DNA of 64,000 bases from the NCBI RefSeq assembly GCF_046244385.1, contig NZ_CP176366.1, positions 744,001 through 808,000 on the forward strand. Direction: 5' to 3'. A model generated the notes under the pieces. The model ran no database searches. It saw nothing but the letters and a program-made list of their open reading frames with translations, and was not told where the DNA came from. Both the position numbers and the translations under genes were made by a program. Of this stretch, positions 53,119 through 62,239 are shown piece by piece. Every line of letters starts with the position of its first letter. Positions within the stretch are counted from its first letter, which is position 1. This DNA comes from Methanospirillum stamsii (GTDB lineage Archaea; Halobacteriota; Methanomicrobia; Methanomicrobiales; Methanospirillaceae).

Positions 53119-54351
53119 ATGAAGATCCTCCATACCTCAGACTGGCATCTTGGAAGTCAGATCTGTGGTAGGAAACGATATGAAGAACATGAAACCTTCC
53201 TCTCCTGGCTACTAGCGGTGATAAAAAGTGAACATGTCGACATACTCATTGTTGCCGGAGATGTTTTTGATTCAACAACACCACCGAACCGATCGTTGGA
53301 ACAATATTACCATTTTCTGGCGCAAGCCGCAGGATCCTGCTGCAGACATATCATTATTACCGCTGGAAATCACGACTCTCCTTCTCTCATCTCTGCTCCC
53401 CGTGAATTATGCAAATATTTGAATATAAATGTCATCGGTCATGTAACAGAAGATCCAAAAGATATGGTTCTGGTCATATCAGATGAGGATAATCGACCAT
53501 CAATAATTATATGCCCGGTTCCCTACCTCCGGGACCGGGACGTTCGAACGGTTCTTGCAGGTGAGAGCTGCAATGAAAAAATTGCAAATATGATCTCCGG
53601 AATAAAATCACGATATCATGAAATCGGCAGATGTGCAGAAGATAAGAGAAAAGAAATTGGGTGCGATATTCCGATAATTGCTACCGGTCACCTTTTTGCA
53701 GCAGGAGGAATCACAAGAGATGACGACGGGAGCCGTGATTTATATCTTGGAAACCTTGCATGTGTCGGTGCAGATGCATTTCCTCCCTGTATTGATTATC
53801 TGGCTCTTGGCCATCTGCATCTCCCACAAAAAGTCTGCGGAAATAATCACATGAGATACTCCGGAGCCCCCCTTATTATGGGATTTGGAGAGGCAGGAAA
53901 AACGAAATCAATTCTATTAATAGAGACAAAAGGGGATGGACCAGTATCAGTACAGGATGTTAGGGTTCCAGTCTTTCAGCAATATCTGCAAATTTCCGGA
54001 CCGTTTGATCACATTGCATCAGAATTAACCAGATTAAAACTTGAATCGGATTCGATTTTCGTCGAGGTTCTTTTAGATGATCCGGGAATTATCCCTGACG
54101 CACAGGAGAGGATACGAAGTATTACCACCGGATCACCGGTAGAAGTTTTCAGGATTAAAAATATTCGTCTGTTAAACCAATCCGTGCAAAAACATGGGGA
54201 GGATGAATCGCTTGACCAGCTCACTCCTGAAGAGGTATTTATCCGGCGAATGGATTCAGTAGAGATTACTGAAACTGACCGTCAGGAGCTCCTTGAATCA
54301 TTCCGGGAGATATATACCGAACTGCTGGAAAAGGACACGAACTTGGAGTAG
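53119..54351 (+). CDS. sbcD: exonuclease SbcD (Mre11-family nuclease subunit)
   Basis: A 410-residue metallophosphoesterase that forms the nuclease half of SbcCD. The motifs are TSDWHLGS (D, H), IVAGDVFDS (GD-x-x-D), ITAGNHDS (GNHD), ATGHLFAAGG and ALGHLHLPQ (GH-x-H), which hold the two Mn ions. With SbcC it trims hairpins and double-strand ends. ATG after GGAG. The sbcC gene starts six bases after its stop, so they form one operon. The bacterial SbcD-type length differs from the usual archaeal Mre11 operon with HerA and NurA, which is absent here. Confidence 0.95.
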   Translation: MKILHTSDWHLGSQICGRKRYEEHETFLSWLLAVIKSEHVDILIVAGDVFDSTTPPNRSLEQYYHFLAQAAGSCCRHIIITAGNHDSPSLISAPRELCKYLNINVIGHVTEDPKDMVLVISDEDNRPSIIICPVPYLRDRDVRTVLAGESCNEKIANMISGIKSRYHEIGRCAEDKRKEIGCDIPIIATGHLFAAGGITRDDDGSRDLYLGNLACVGADAFPPCIDYLALGHLHLPQKVCGNNHMRYSGAPLIMGFGEAGKTKSILLIETKGDGPVSVQDVRVPVFQQYLQISGPFDHIASELTRLKLESDSIFVEVLLDDPGIIPDAQERIRSITTGSPVEVFRIKNIRLLNQSVQKHGEDESLDQLTPEEVFIRRMDSVEITETDRQELLESFREIYTELLEKDTNLE

Positions 54352-54356
54352 AATCG

Positions 54357-57300
54357 ATGAAGATCCTGAAACTAAAATTTTCAAACCTGAATTCCCTGGC
54401 CGGAACCTGGGATATCGATTTCACTGATCCTGTATTTACCTCTTCAGGCTTTTTTGTGATCACTGGTCCGACCGGGTCAGGGAAAACTACCGTCCTTGAT
54501 GCTATCTGTCTTGCACTCTATGGCAGAACCCCCCGACTTGGTAAAGTCACCAAGACAAGTAATCAAATCATGAGCAGACATACCGGTGAATGCTCTGCTG
54601 AAGTTGTTTTTGAATCACAAAAAGGGAGATTTATCTGTAACTGGAACCAGCGAAGAGCAAGAAACAAACCAGAAGGAGAACTGCAATCACCACAGCACGA
54701 GATATGCAGGGCTGATAGCGGAGAGATTCTGGCTACAAAAATAAACCAGGTCCAGGAGATGGTCGAAGAAGTAACCGGCATGGATTATTACCAGTTTACA
54801 CAGTCCATTCTTCTCGCCCAGGGAGGGTTTGCCGCATTTCTTCAGGCAGGTGCTGATGAGCGGGCACCAATCCTTGAGCAGATAACCGGTACAGCCATCT
54901 ATTCAGATTTGTCGAAAAAAACCCATGAGCGATATACAAAGGAACGGGAAAAACTCGATCAGTTGAATCAGGAACTTGATCTCATTTCTGTCCTCTCCCC
55001 TGAAGAAAAGGAGAACATAAATCAGCAGATAGAGAATATCCAGAAAACGGTCGCCGAAACAGACGGCGAAATCACCAGAACAACAGACGCTATCCGATGG
55101 ATTGAAACGGTGGAAAAACTCAGGCGAGAGATCCAGGATCTGGAAACAGATGCGAACCATCTAACAGAGAAACAGGTTGCATTTGAGCCATCCCGGTTGG
55201 CATTCTTAACAGCACAGAAGGCTGCATCTTTCCTGGGATTATATGCACCATTGGAACTAAAACGGGATACTCTGCAAAAGGATACAGAAAAACAGCAGGA
55301 AACAGTCCAAGCGAAAGATACTCTGCTGTCATCTCTTCCGGATTTAGATAACGCAGTCTGTTCTGCTCAAACCGGCATGGAGCAGGCAGAGCGGGAAAGA
55401 GAGGAAGGAATCAGACTCATCCAGACAATTCGTGCCCTCGATAAGGAAATCAGCGATAAGGAAGCAGGAATTAAAAAGGATAACAATGAGTTAGACGAGC
55501 TGCAAAACCTCCTGACCGGTTATAATAACAATTTGAAGCAGGCAGAAAAGAGACAGCAGGAGATACTAGACTCCAAAAAAATCGCAACCCACTTTATCAG
55601 TCAACATGCCACGGACGCAACTATAAGAGATCAATATTCAGGGATTGAAGAGAAGACGTCTCAAATCAGAGAACACCTTGATGCAATCGAAAAAGATAAA
55701 ACAGAATGCATCGGGCAGAAAACCCAGATTCTGAAAGCAAAGCAAGAACTGACAGACCTTCAAAAGAAAAAAGAACAACAGCAACAGGAATTAAAAAAAC
55801 AGGAAGCAGAGCAAAACAACCTTGAGATAGAACTGGAAAAACTCCTTTTGGGAACATCCCTAAAAGACCTGAGAAAGAGCCGTGATGAGACAAAGATTCG
55901 CCTAGAAAGACTGAACCGGCTGAGTGAGATTCAGGCAGGGATAAAAGAGGTATCTACCAAACAGGAGGCCCTTGAACAGAAACGGGATGACCTGATTCAT
56001 TTCCTGCAGATATCAGGGGATGAAAAAGACCACATTAAATCAGATCTTAACCATCGGGAAGAAACCCTAGAAATAAAACAAAAAGCGGCATTCCTTGCTG
56101 CAAAGGTAAGAGACCTGACAATAGAGAGAAATCAGCTTATAGATGGGAAGCCCTGTCCTCTCTGTGGCTCCCTCCACCATCCGTTTGTAATCGGGCAGGA
56201 ACTAGATCCAGACGAGATCATAAGCGATTTTGTAGAAGAAGAAAACAAGATTAAGGATCTTAACCGGCAACTAACGACTCTCACAACCAAAATAGCAGAA
56301 AAAGATGGTGAATTAAAACGTTGTCTTGAAGACATCACCGAATGTGAAAAAATACTTAACGAACAACACAGAGCATGGAACGAAGGGACAGATACCCTGG
56401 GTTTGAACACTGAAACTGATTGTTTCTCCCTTACCTCCTGCATTGATGGGACCACTTCAGAACTCACGAACCTGGATACAACACTCCACAATGCAGAACA
56501 ATGTGAGGAAAAAATCAGGAAAGCAGCACCTCTTATAACAAAATGTCGTGAACACCTGAATACCTGTCAGAAGGAATGCAGGGAGAAGGAGTTTGAGATC
56601 GAATCAGGCAATAACAAAATCGAGCAGTATCGAAATAGAATCATAACAGCTGATAAGAGAGTTACCACCTGTTTCGATGAATTAATACCGATACTGACAG
56701 GTCTTGGCTGTTCAATCAGTAGGGAAACCAATATCACGGCATTGCTCCTCACCCTCCGAAACCGCCAGAAAAGATTCCGGGAGGAAGAAGACCGGATTCG
56801 GACCTGTGAAGAGCAACTCAGGGAGATAGAGGCAGAGATAAGCGGACTTTTAGCGAAGATATCTGAAAAGGCAGATGAGATATCCAGAAAAACTGAACAT
56901 CTCAGAGAGGAAGAGAGAAAACTTCTTGCAATAAAAGATGAGAGAAAGCAAAAGTTCGGAGAAAAACTTACAGAGAATGAAGAAAAACGCCTGGCTGAAA
57001 TAGTATTAAAGGCAAGGGAGAACCTCGAAGCCAGGCAGAAAGACAAAACTTACCTCTCAAATCGGTTACAGTCATTAACGAGCCTTCTTTCAGACCTTGA
57101 AACGCGAATTGCCATAACTGATGACGATATTCAAAAATCTCTTAAGATATTTCTAACGCAAATCCAAACGGCAGGGTTTGCAGATGAGCAGAAGTTTAAA
57201 ACCTCTCTTATGAAACCGGAAGAGATTTCACAACTGGAAAAGGTATGGGAAGATATCAGAACCGAACAGACCAGGATTAATGAACGACAAAGTTCTGCCA

Positions 57301-58010
57301 AAATCAGGTATGAAGAGGAACTACGGAAAAACCTCACAATAAAACCAATTTTAGAACTTCAGGGAGAACTCGTTTCATTCCAGGATCAAAAAACCCAGTG
57401 TATCACTGAAATTGGTAAAAACCAGGAAAAACTCTCCCAGCATGATGAGATGATGAGGCAACTTGGTGAAAAGATTGCCGGGCGGGATAAACAGCAACAT
57501 GAACTGGATAAATGGTCACGGCTCCATGAACTCATCGGATCAGCAGATGGGAAAAAATTCAGAGTGTTTGCCCAGGGACTTACCTTCTCCATCCTCCTCG
57601 GCCATGCGAACCAACACTTACAACGGATGACTGATCGATACATCCTCATTCAGGACAAAAGCATTCCTCTTGACATGCAGGTCATCGATACCTGGCAGGG
57701 AGGGGTAATAAGATCAGTAAAAAATCTCTCCGGAGGAGAGGTGTTCATCGTCAGCCTTGCTCTTGCCCTTGGTCTTTCAGGAATGGCAAGCAAAAATGTC
57801 AGGGTGGATTCACTCTTTTTAGATGAAGGATTCGGTACCCTCGATGATGAGGCACTTGAAACTGCTCTTTCAACACTATCCGGACTTAAGCACGAAGGGA
57901 AACTTATCGGAGTTATTTCGCATGTTAAAACTTTAAAAGAACGCATCCCTACTCAGATAGTTATTGAAAAAGGAAACAATGGTCACAGCCGGATAATAAT
58001 TCCGGAATAA
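54357..58010 (+). CDS. sbcC: exonuclease SbcC (Rad50-type ATPase)
   Basis: A 1217-residue SMC-like ATPase that powers SbcD. The N-terminal Walker A is GPTGSGKTTVLDAICLALYG. Two long coiled-coil arms (about 190-560 and 640-1040) meet at a zinc hook KPCPLCGSLHHP, with Cys 600 and 603, nearly at the middle. The C-terminal lobe has the ABC signature NLSGGEVFIVSLALALGLS and Walker B DSLFLDEGFGTLDDEALETAL. QGGFAAFLQA near residue 160 is typical of SbcC. The operon with sbcD acts on broken or hairpin DNA ends. The T-rich run after the stop (58026-58033) may end transcription. Confidence 0.95.
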   Translation: MKILKLKFSNLNSLAGTWDIDFTDPVFTSSGFFVITGPTGSGKTTVLDAICLALYGRTPRLGKVTKTSNQIMSRHTGECSAEVVFESQKGRFICNWNQRRARNKPEGELQSPQHEICRADSGEILATKINQVQEMVEEVTGMDYYQFTQSILLAQGGFAAFLQAGADERAPILEQITGTAIYSDLSKKTHERYTKEREKLDQLNQELDLISVLSPEEKENINQQIENIQKTVAETDGEITRTTDAIRWIETVEKLRREIQDLETDANHLTEKQVAFEPSRLAFLTAQKAASFLGLYAPLELKRDTLQKDTEKQQETVQAKDTLLSSLPDLDNAVCSAQTGMEQAEREREEGIRLIQTIRALDKEISDKEAGIKKDNNELDELQNLLTGYNNNLKQAEKRQQEILDSKKIATHFISQHATDATIRDQYSGIEEKTSQIREHLDAIEKDKTECIGQKTQILKAKQELTDLQKKKEQQQQELKKQEAEQNNLEIELEKLLLGTSLKDLRKSRDETKIRLERLNRLSEIQAGIKEVSTKQEALEQKRDDLIHFLQISGDEKDHIKSDLNHREETLEIKQKAAFLAAKVRDLTIERNQLIDGKPCPLCGSLHHPFVIGQELDPDEIISDFVEEENKIKDLNRQLTTLTTKIAEKDGELKRCLEDITECEKILNEQHRAWNEGTDTLGLNTETDCFSLTSCIDGTTSELTNLDTTLHNAEQCEEKIRKAAPLITKCREHLNTCQKECREKEFEIESGNNKIEQYRNRIITADKRVTTCFDELIPILTGLGCSISRETNITALLLTLRNRQKRFREEEDRIRTCEEQLREIEAEISGLLAKISEKADEISRKTEHLREEERKLLAIKDERKQKFGEKLTENEEKRLAEIVLKARENLEARQKDKTYLSNRLQSLTSLLSDLETRIAITDDDIQKSLKIFLTQIQTAGFADEQKFKTSLMKPEEISQLEKVWEDIRTEQTRINERQSSAKIRYEEELRKNLTIKPILELQGELVSFQDQKTQCITEIGKNQEKLSQHDEMMRQLGEKIAGRDKQQHELDKWSRLHELIGSADGKKFRVFAQGLTFSILLGHANQHLQRMTDRYILIQDKSIPLDMQVIDTWQGGVIRSVKNLSGGEVFIVSLALALGLSGMASKNVRVDSLFLDEGFGTLDDEALETALSTLSGLKHEGKLIGVISHVKTLKERIPTQIVIEKGNNGHSRIIIPE

Positions 58011-58078
58011 ATTCTATAGTTCTAATTTTTTTTAAACTTTTTAATACCATTATTACCTGATTCCCAATTGTTCATATG

Positions 58079-58095
58079 AATACTTTTTTTGTATT
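58079..58095. promoter_or_regulatory. inverted repeat AATAC-N7-GTATT upstream of the FmdE-ABC operon, possible operator
   Basis: It lies 21 bases before ATG 58116, downstream of a TATA-like AAACTTTTTAATAC (58034-58047). The spacing fits a metal-responsive repressor site near the transcription start. A five-base arm with a T7 spacer can arise by chance in such AT-rich DNA. Confidence 0.3.
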
Positions 58096-58115
58096 ACAAA
58101 AAAAGATACTATATC

Positions 58116-58559
58116 ATGAAATGGCATGAACACTGCCAGTATATGGAACTCCCTCGTGACTACCCGGTTCTGGAACTTGCCCGGTTCCATGGCCACCTGG
58201 GTCCCTTTATCGTTCTTGGATACCGGATGGGAAGATATGCACTGAAAAACCTTGGAGAAAACCCCTTTGCAATCAAAGCACGGGTTTATTGCTCCGGGGT
58301 AACACCCCAGTCCTGTCTGGCTGATGGCATTCAGCTTGGAAGCGGATGTACTTTAGGAAAAGGAAATATTGAAATCGTTAAATCAGATCTCATTTACGGC
58401 GAATTCTCTTCAGAGGAAGTTGGAATCAGGTTAACACCGCACCCACTTACATCTTTTCCGGATGAAAATCCGGATTATGAACTTGAAATTGAGCGATATG
58501 CTGCAGACCTATATAAACTTCCGGATGACCAGCTCTTTTCTGTTGAGGCCATTGTATGA
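58116..58559 (+). CDS. FmdE-family protein heading a metal ABC transporter operon
   Basis: A soluble protein of 147 residues (ATG 58116; the frame is open from TTG 58089). It matches the FmdE core: LARFHGHLGPFIVLGYRMGRYAL, then ARVYCSGVTPQSCLADGIQLGSGCTLGKGNIEI, with three Cys likely to bind metal or a cofactor. It lacks the C-terminal zinc finger of longer FmdE proteins. FmdE was first found with the Mo formylmethanofuran dehydrogenase genes, but no other fmd gene is here. Its stop overlaps the ABC ATPase start (ATGA), so it works with the transporter, perhaps as a metal or metallocofactor handling protein. Exact role unknown. Confidence 0.85.
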   Translation: MKWHEHCQYMELPRDYPVLELARFHGHLGPFIVLGYRMGRYALKNLGENPFAIKARVYCSGVTPQSCLADGIQLGSGCTLGKGNIEIVKSDLIYGEFSSEEVGIRLTPHPLTSFPDENPDYELEIERYAADLYKLPDDQLFSVEAIV

Positions 58560-59299
58560 CAGGGGGAGCTAAAGATGTCATTTTGTTAAACCAGGTCTAT
58601 ACCACCTACGAAGGTGCTGACCTCCCGGTAATTCAGGATGTTAGCCTGCATATAAAACCCGGTGAATTTGTCGTTATCGGAGGTCCGAATGGTGCCGGGA
58701 AAACAACACTTCTTGAGACAATTGCCGGACTACTTCCGGTAGTAAACGGGAGTGTCACAGTATGTGGTCATGATGTGGTCAGTGACGGGTGCACGGCAAG
58801 AAAAAAGATTGGATATGTCATTCAGAATTTTGATTTTCACCCGTTCACTCCGTTTACCGTTGAGGAAGTAGTCCTGATGGGAAGATACGGGAAGATTGGA
58901 TGGCTGAAGAGACATTCGGGTTATGATATGGAAAAAGTCACATCTGCCATTGATAACCTTGGTCTTACCCTTATAAGACATAATCAGATAGGAAAACTCT
59001 CAGGGGGACAACAACAAAAGGTTCTCATCGCACAAAACCTTGCCAAGGAACCGGAAGTCCTACTTCTCGATGAACCCTTCAGTAACCTGGACATGGTAAC
59101 CAGAGAAGAAGTCAGTAATCTATTATGTGAAATTGCAGATGGAGGAATCCCGGTCCTCATAGTTTCACATGCATTTGATGCACTCCCGAATAGAACAATC
59201 AGGGTTCTTGTAATGCAGAACGGGAAAATAATTCTGAACCAGCAATCTGATCCTTCAAAGGTCGGGAACCTGGTGCGGACTGCCTCGGTGGCAGCCTGA
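58556..59299 (+). CDS. metal ABC transporter ATP-binding protein (cluster 9, atypical operon)
   Basis: A 247-residue ATPase. Walker A is GGPNGAGKTTLLETIAG, the Q loop is IGYVIQNFDF, the signature is LSGGQQQKVLIAQNLA, Walker B is VLLLDEPFSNLD, and the switch His is in IVSHAFDAL. The FTPFTVEEVVLMGRYGKIGWLKR stretch is typical of ZnuC/TroB-type ATPases. It overlaps the FmdE-like gene by four bases upstream and the permease gene by one base downstream. It powers the permease encoded next. Confidence 0.93.
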   Translation: MTGGAKDVILLNQVYTTYEGADLPVIQDVSLHIKPGEFVVIGGPNGAGKTTLLETIAGLLPVVNGSVTVCGHDVVSDGCTARKKIGYVIQNFDFHPFTPFTVEEVVLMGRYGKIGWLKRHSGYDMEKVTSAIDNLGLTLIRHNQIGKLSGGQQQKVLIAQNLAKEPEVLLLDEPFSNLDMVTREEVSNLLCEIADGGIPVLIVSHAFDALPNRTIRVLVMQNGKIILNQQSDPSKVGNLVRTASVAA

Positions 59300-60129
59300 T
59301 GCTTGAATTTCTTATCCCGAATAATGTCCTCTGCCATGCGGTGGAGGCCATGCTCTTTGCATCTCTTGGTTGCGCCCTGCTCAGCGTTCTGATTACCCAG
59401 ATGAACATCTCTTCCATAGGGTTTACGATGTCTCATGCTGCTTTTGCAGGTGGCTCAGTTGGAGCTTTTTTTGGTTTCGCAATCATCCCGTCTGCAATTT
59501 TTATCAGTATTCTGACCGCTTTTCTTATGGGCCCCTTAAGTGACCGGACCAGAATGCACACCGATACCACCCTCGGAGTGCTCTTCGGAACCATGATGGC
59601 CGTTGCCATTTTCTTTATTGCTCTCATGCAGGGAACAGGAAAGGGTTTCGAGGCCAGTTCGTTACTATACGGGAATGTCATATCCCTGTACCGGGAAGAG
59701 ATCTATGCTCTGGCACTCATTACGATACTAATCATTGTATTCCTTATCGCCTTTTATAAAGAGATAACCGCGATTGTATTTCACAAACGCATTGCGGAAA
59801 TCGCAGGCATTAAAGTCAGGCCGATTTATTACGGGATATTATTTCTCATTTCAATAATGGTTGCCATAAGCATCCCCATCGTTGGCGGATTGCTTCTTTA
59901 TGTCTGGTTGGTAACTCCGGCAGCAATTGCGTACCAGTTTTGCAATACTATAAAAAGGATGTTTATCATGGCTCCTCTCATTGCAATTATTATAAGCGTG
60001 ACCGGAGCAGTCTGCGGCATTATGTATTCTCTTCCGGTTGGTCCCCTCACAGCAGTGGTTTTCAGTGCTTTTTTTGTGGGATCAGTTGCCTTTTCTCCGA
60101 AACGTAAAGTTATTTTTCACAAACATTAA
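59299..60129 (+). CDS. metal ABC transporter permease (ZnuB/TroC-like, atypical operon)
   Basis: A 276-residue protein with about eight membrane helices. It has the family pattern: AMLFASLGCALLSVLITQMNISSIGFTMSHAAFAGGSVGAFFG, then DTTLGVLFGTMMAVAIFFIALM, then EIAGIKVRPIYYGILFLISIMVAISIPIVGGLLLYVWLVTPAAIAYQF, which holds the conserved cytoplasmic coupling region. It is translationally coupled to the ATPase (one-base overlap). The binding-protein gene follows 25 bases downstream. ABC-3 family; metal species not deducible from sequence. Confidence 0.92.
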   Translation: MLEFLIPNNVLCHAVEAMLFASLGCALLSVLITQMNISSIGFTMSHAAFAGGSVGAFFGFAIIPSAIFISILTAFLMGPLSDRTRMHTDTTLGVLFGTMMAVAIFFIALMQGTGKGFEASSLLYGNVISLYREEIYALALITILIIVFLIAFYKEITAIVFHKRIAEIAGIKVRPIYYGILFLISIMVAISIPIVGGLLLYVWLVTPAAIAYQFCNTIKRMFIMAPLIAIIISVTGAVCGIMYSLPVGPLTAVVFSAFFVGSVAFSPKRKVIFHKH

Positions 60130-60154
60130 TACAAAAAATGAAGAAGTAATAATT

Positions 60155-61036
60155 ATGAAACGTGTAGCACTGTTTCTTATCCTCGGCTTCATCCTCTTTC
60201 TGATGCCGGCAGCCGGGGCTCTTGATGTAGTAACCACGACAAGTGTCCTCTGGGACCCGGTTCAGGCAATTGGAGGAGATGCGGTTGATGTCGTATATAT
60301 TGCAGATCCATCCGTATGTCCGCACCTACAAGGAGACATTCTTCCCGGACTTATTCAGAAAAATGCAGAAGCACTTGAAAGTGCAGATCTATTCCTGGCC
60401 CATAACTCAAGCATGGACGTTGCAACCATGCAGGCAATTGAAAAATTCCGTGATTCAAATGGATATGGAAAGACAAACTGGAAAATTTTAAACCCGGACG
60501 CATCCTGGAACACACCAGAAACTGCATTGGTACTTACAGACACTGTCCTTGGATGGCTCAAAGCAGCTGATTCACAAAATGCAAAAGCATTCGAAGAACG
60601 TGCAGCCGCATATAAAAGTAAGATCACTGCTGCAGGAAATCTCACTGAAGAAGAAAAGAGTCTTCTGTCCAAGAAGTATGCAATTGTAATGGCATGGCAG
60701 AAAGAACCGGTGGAAAAATGGCTGGGTGTTAATGTCGTTGACATTTTTGCACCAGAATTTGCGTATGGCGGAAATAAGACACCAGCCAAGATTGTGGACA
60801 TTATGAAGGCTGATCCACAGAAACTCTATGCACTTGACATTCTTCCGGGAGGAGGAAAGATTTACGTTATTGAGAATATGCAATCCGGAGAACTAGCCAA
60901 AGGCATTGAAGAAGCTCTTGTTGATATGGCAATTTATGCTGACAGAGTTATCTTTACTAACTTCCCGAAATCAATTGAAGGTGTGAATTCAATTCCGGAT
61001 GTCTTAAAACACAATAAAGAACTGATCCTTCAGTAA
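60155..61036 (+). CDS. divergent TroA-like metal-binding protein
   Basis: A 293-residue exported protein. The signal peptide (VALFLILGFILFLMPAAGAL) lacks a lipobox Cys, so it is free or anchored some other way. The cluster-9 fold is recognisable: VVTTTSVLWDPVQAIGGDAVDVVYI, then PHLQGD, a long helix, and a final helical lobe. The canonical ligands are changed. The first His remains (PSVCPHLQGD, H57, with a nearby Cys55), the DPHVW His site reads NPDASWN, and the HxAFGY His site reads MAWQKEPV. The substrate may therefore not be Zn or Mn; a metal chelate or another ion is possible. ATG 60155 starts the signal peptide. Confidence 0.85.
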   Translation: MKRVALFLILGFILFLMPAAGALDVVTTTSVLWDPVQAIGGDAVDVVYIADPSVCPHLQGDILPGLIQKNAEALESADLFLAHNSSMDVATMQAIEKFRDSNGYGKTNWKILNPDASWNTPETALVLTDTVLGWLKAADSQNAKAFEERAAAYKSKITAAGNLTEEEKSLLSKKYAIVMAWQKEPVEKWLGVNVVDIFAPEFAYGGNKTPAKIVDIMKADPQKLYALDILPGGGKIYVIENMQSGELAKGIEEALVDMAIYADRVIFTNFPKSIEGVNSIPDVLKHNKELILQ

Positions 61037-61040
61037 CACC

Positions 61041-61066
61041 TTTTTTTTCTCTATAGAATATAGAGA
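61041..61066 (+). terminator. T-run and hairpin after the binding-protein gene
   Basis: Eight T residues start four bases after the stop codon and run into a perfect eight-base hairpin, TCTCTATA-GAA-TATAGAGA. Oligo-T tracts are the usual archaeal termination signal. The hairpin may also end or protect the message of the plus-strand operon. Confidence 0.55.
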
Positions 61067-61405
61067 GTAATTTCATATGTGTTGTTACCAGATTATTATT
61101 TGTAATACTACGGTGATTTTTACTACGAGGTGGCAGTACACAAATAAACCCATGGAAAACTACCGATTCATCGACTGTTCCATCAACACAGCACCATAAA
61201 TAACCCGGAAAGGTTTTTGCCATGAAAAGTCACCGTATACCCACCTCTCCTCCGGGAAAATCTCTGAAGAATGGTTCATATGGACAAGAGATTGAGCCTG
61301 AAAGAGATCGAACTGTTTTTTTATCCATTCAGAATTATTAGTTGCAGGGAAAACCTCATCGGTGTTGACCTGTCAGAAAATCAAAAAAAAAGATTTTTTA
61401 ATTCG
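61067..61405. other. convergent spacer between two metal transport operons
   Basis: No supported gene is seen. TACTACG occurs twice (about 61107 and 61122). A 79-codon plus frame starting at 61271 runs into the opposing permease gene and has no family features, so it is not called. Confidence 0.5.
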
Positions 61406-62239
61406 TTATACAGAGGGTATCGCCGGACTTTTTCTCTTTCCCATGACTTCTTTGTAACAAAGAACCAGGAGATAGAGAGTCACTCCAAGAAGGATTATCG
61501 TCGAGCCTGATGGTACATCAAATATCCACGATAAGTAAATCCCCGTTGTTGTGATGAACATTCCGGTTAGGGTGGCACCAATCATCATCCCCTTCAGCGT
61601 ATTTGAAAAAGGACGAATAATCGCTGCAGGGAGGGTGAGTAAGGCAATAACAAGAATGATACCGACGATCTGGATAAGGACAACTACCGACACGGCAATC
61701 AGCAAAAGAACCAAAAGGTTAAAAATCCGGGTAGGAAGACCAGAAATAGAGGCATACTCCTGATCAAAGGCAATTGCCTGTAAGACAGGATAGAGTAACC
61801 CTACCAGAACGACAACAATAACACATAAAAATGCAATCAGCGTGAGATGACCGGATGGAACCAGTAAGATATTCCCGAATAAATAACTAAAGAGGTCAGG
61901 AGTATAACCCGGGGTGAGTGATAGACATAATATCCCAAGTGCCATCCCTCCGGCCCAGAATGCTCCGATAAGGGTGTCAATGTGCTGTCTGGCCCGGTCC
62001 ATCAATCCCCATATAAGCGTTGCTACTCCAAGAGTGAACCAGAATGCTCCGGCAAGAGGATCAATCCCAAGAAAATATCCAAGACCTATCCCACCAAATG
62101 CTGCGTGAGATATTCCTCCGGCTACCGATATCATGTGTTTGACGACCACATAACTTCCGATTATCCCGCACACAATAGAAGACAGAATTCCTGCTGCGAG
62201 TGCCGAACGAAAGAATTCATATCCCAATGCTTCAATCAT
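61406..62239 (-). CDS. znuB: zinc/manganese-type ABC transporter permease
   Basis: A 277-residue protein with about eight membrane helices of the ABC-3 family. The opening ALGYEFFRSALAAGILSSIVCGIIGSYVVVKHMISVAGGISHAAFGGIGLGYFLG is near-canonical, and the DTLIGAFWAGGMALGIL and QIVGIILVIALLTLPAAI stretches follow in the usual order. The start overlaps the ATPase stop by four bases. It is the last gene of the minus-strand operon. It is clearly related to the permease at 59.3 kb but more typical. Confidence 0.93.
   Translation of the reverse strand: MIEALGYEFFRSALAAGILSSIVCGIIGSYVVVKHMISVAGGISHAAFGGIGLGYFLGIDPLAGAFWFTLGVATLIWGLMDRARQHIDTLIGAFWAGGMALGILCLSLTPGYTPDLFSYLFGNILLVPSGHLTLIAFLCVIVVVLVGLLYPVLQAIAFDQEYASISGLPTRIFNLLVLLLIAVSVVVLIQIVGIILVIALLTLPAAIIRPFSNTLKGMMIGATLTGMFITTTGIYLSWIFDVPSGSTIILLGVTLYLLVLCYKEVMGKRKSPAIPSV

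Noticed and set aside
60957..61223. 88-codon minus-strand frame across the terminator
   Set aside because: Overlaps the end of the binding-protein gene and the termination hairpin; the peptide is not protein-like.
61271..61510. 79-codon frame in the convergent spacer
   Set aside because: Runs into the znuB gene, has no family features and would overlap 105 bases in antisense.
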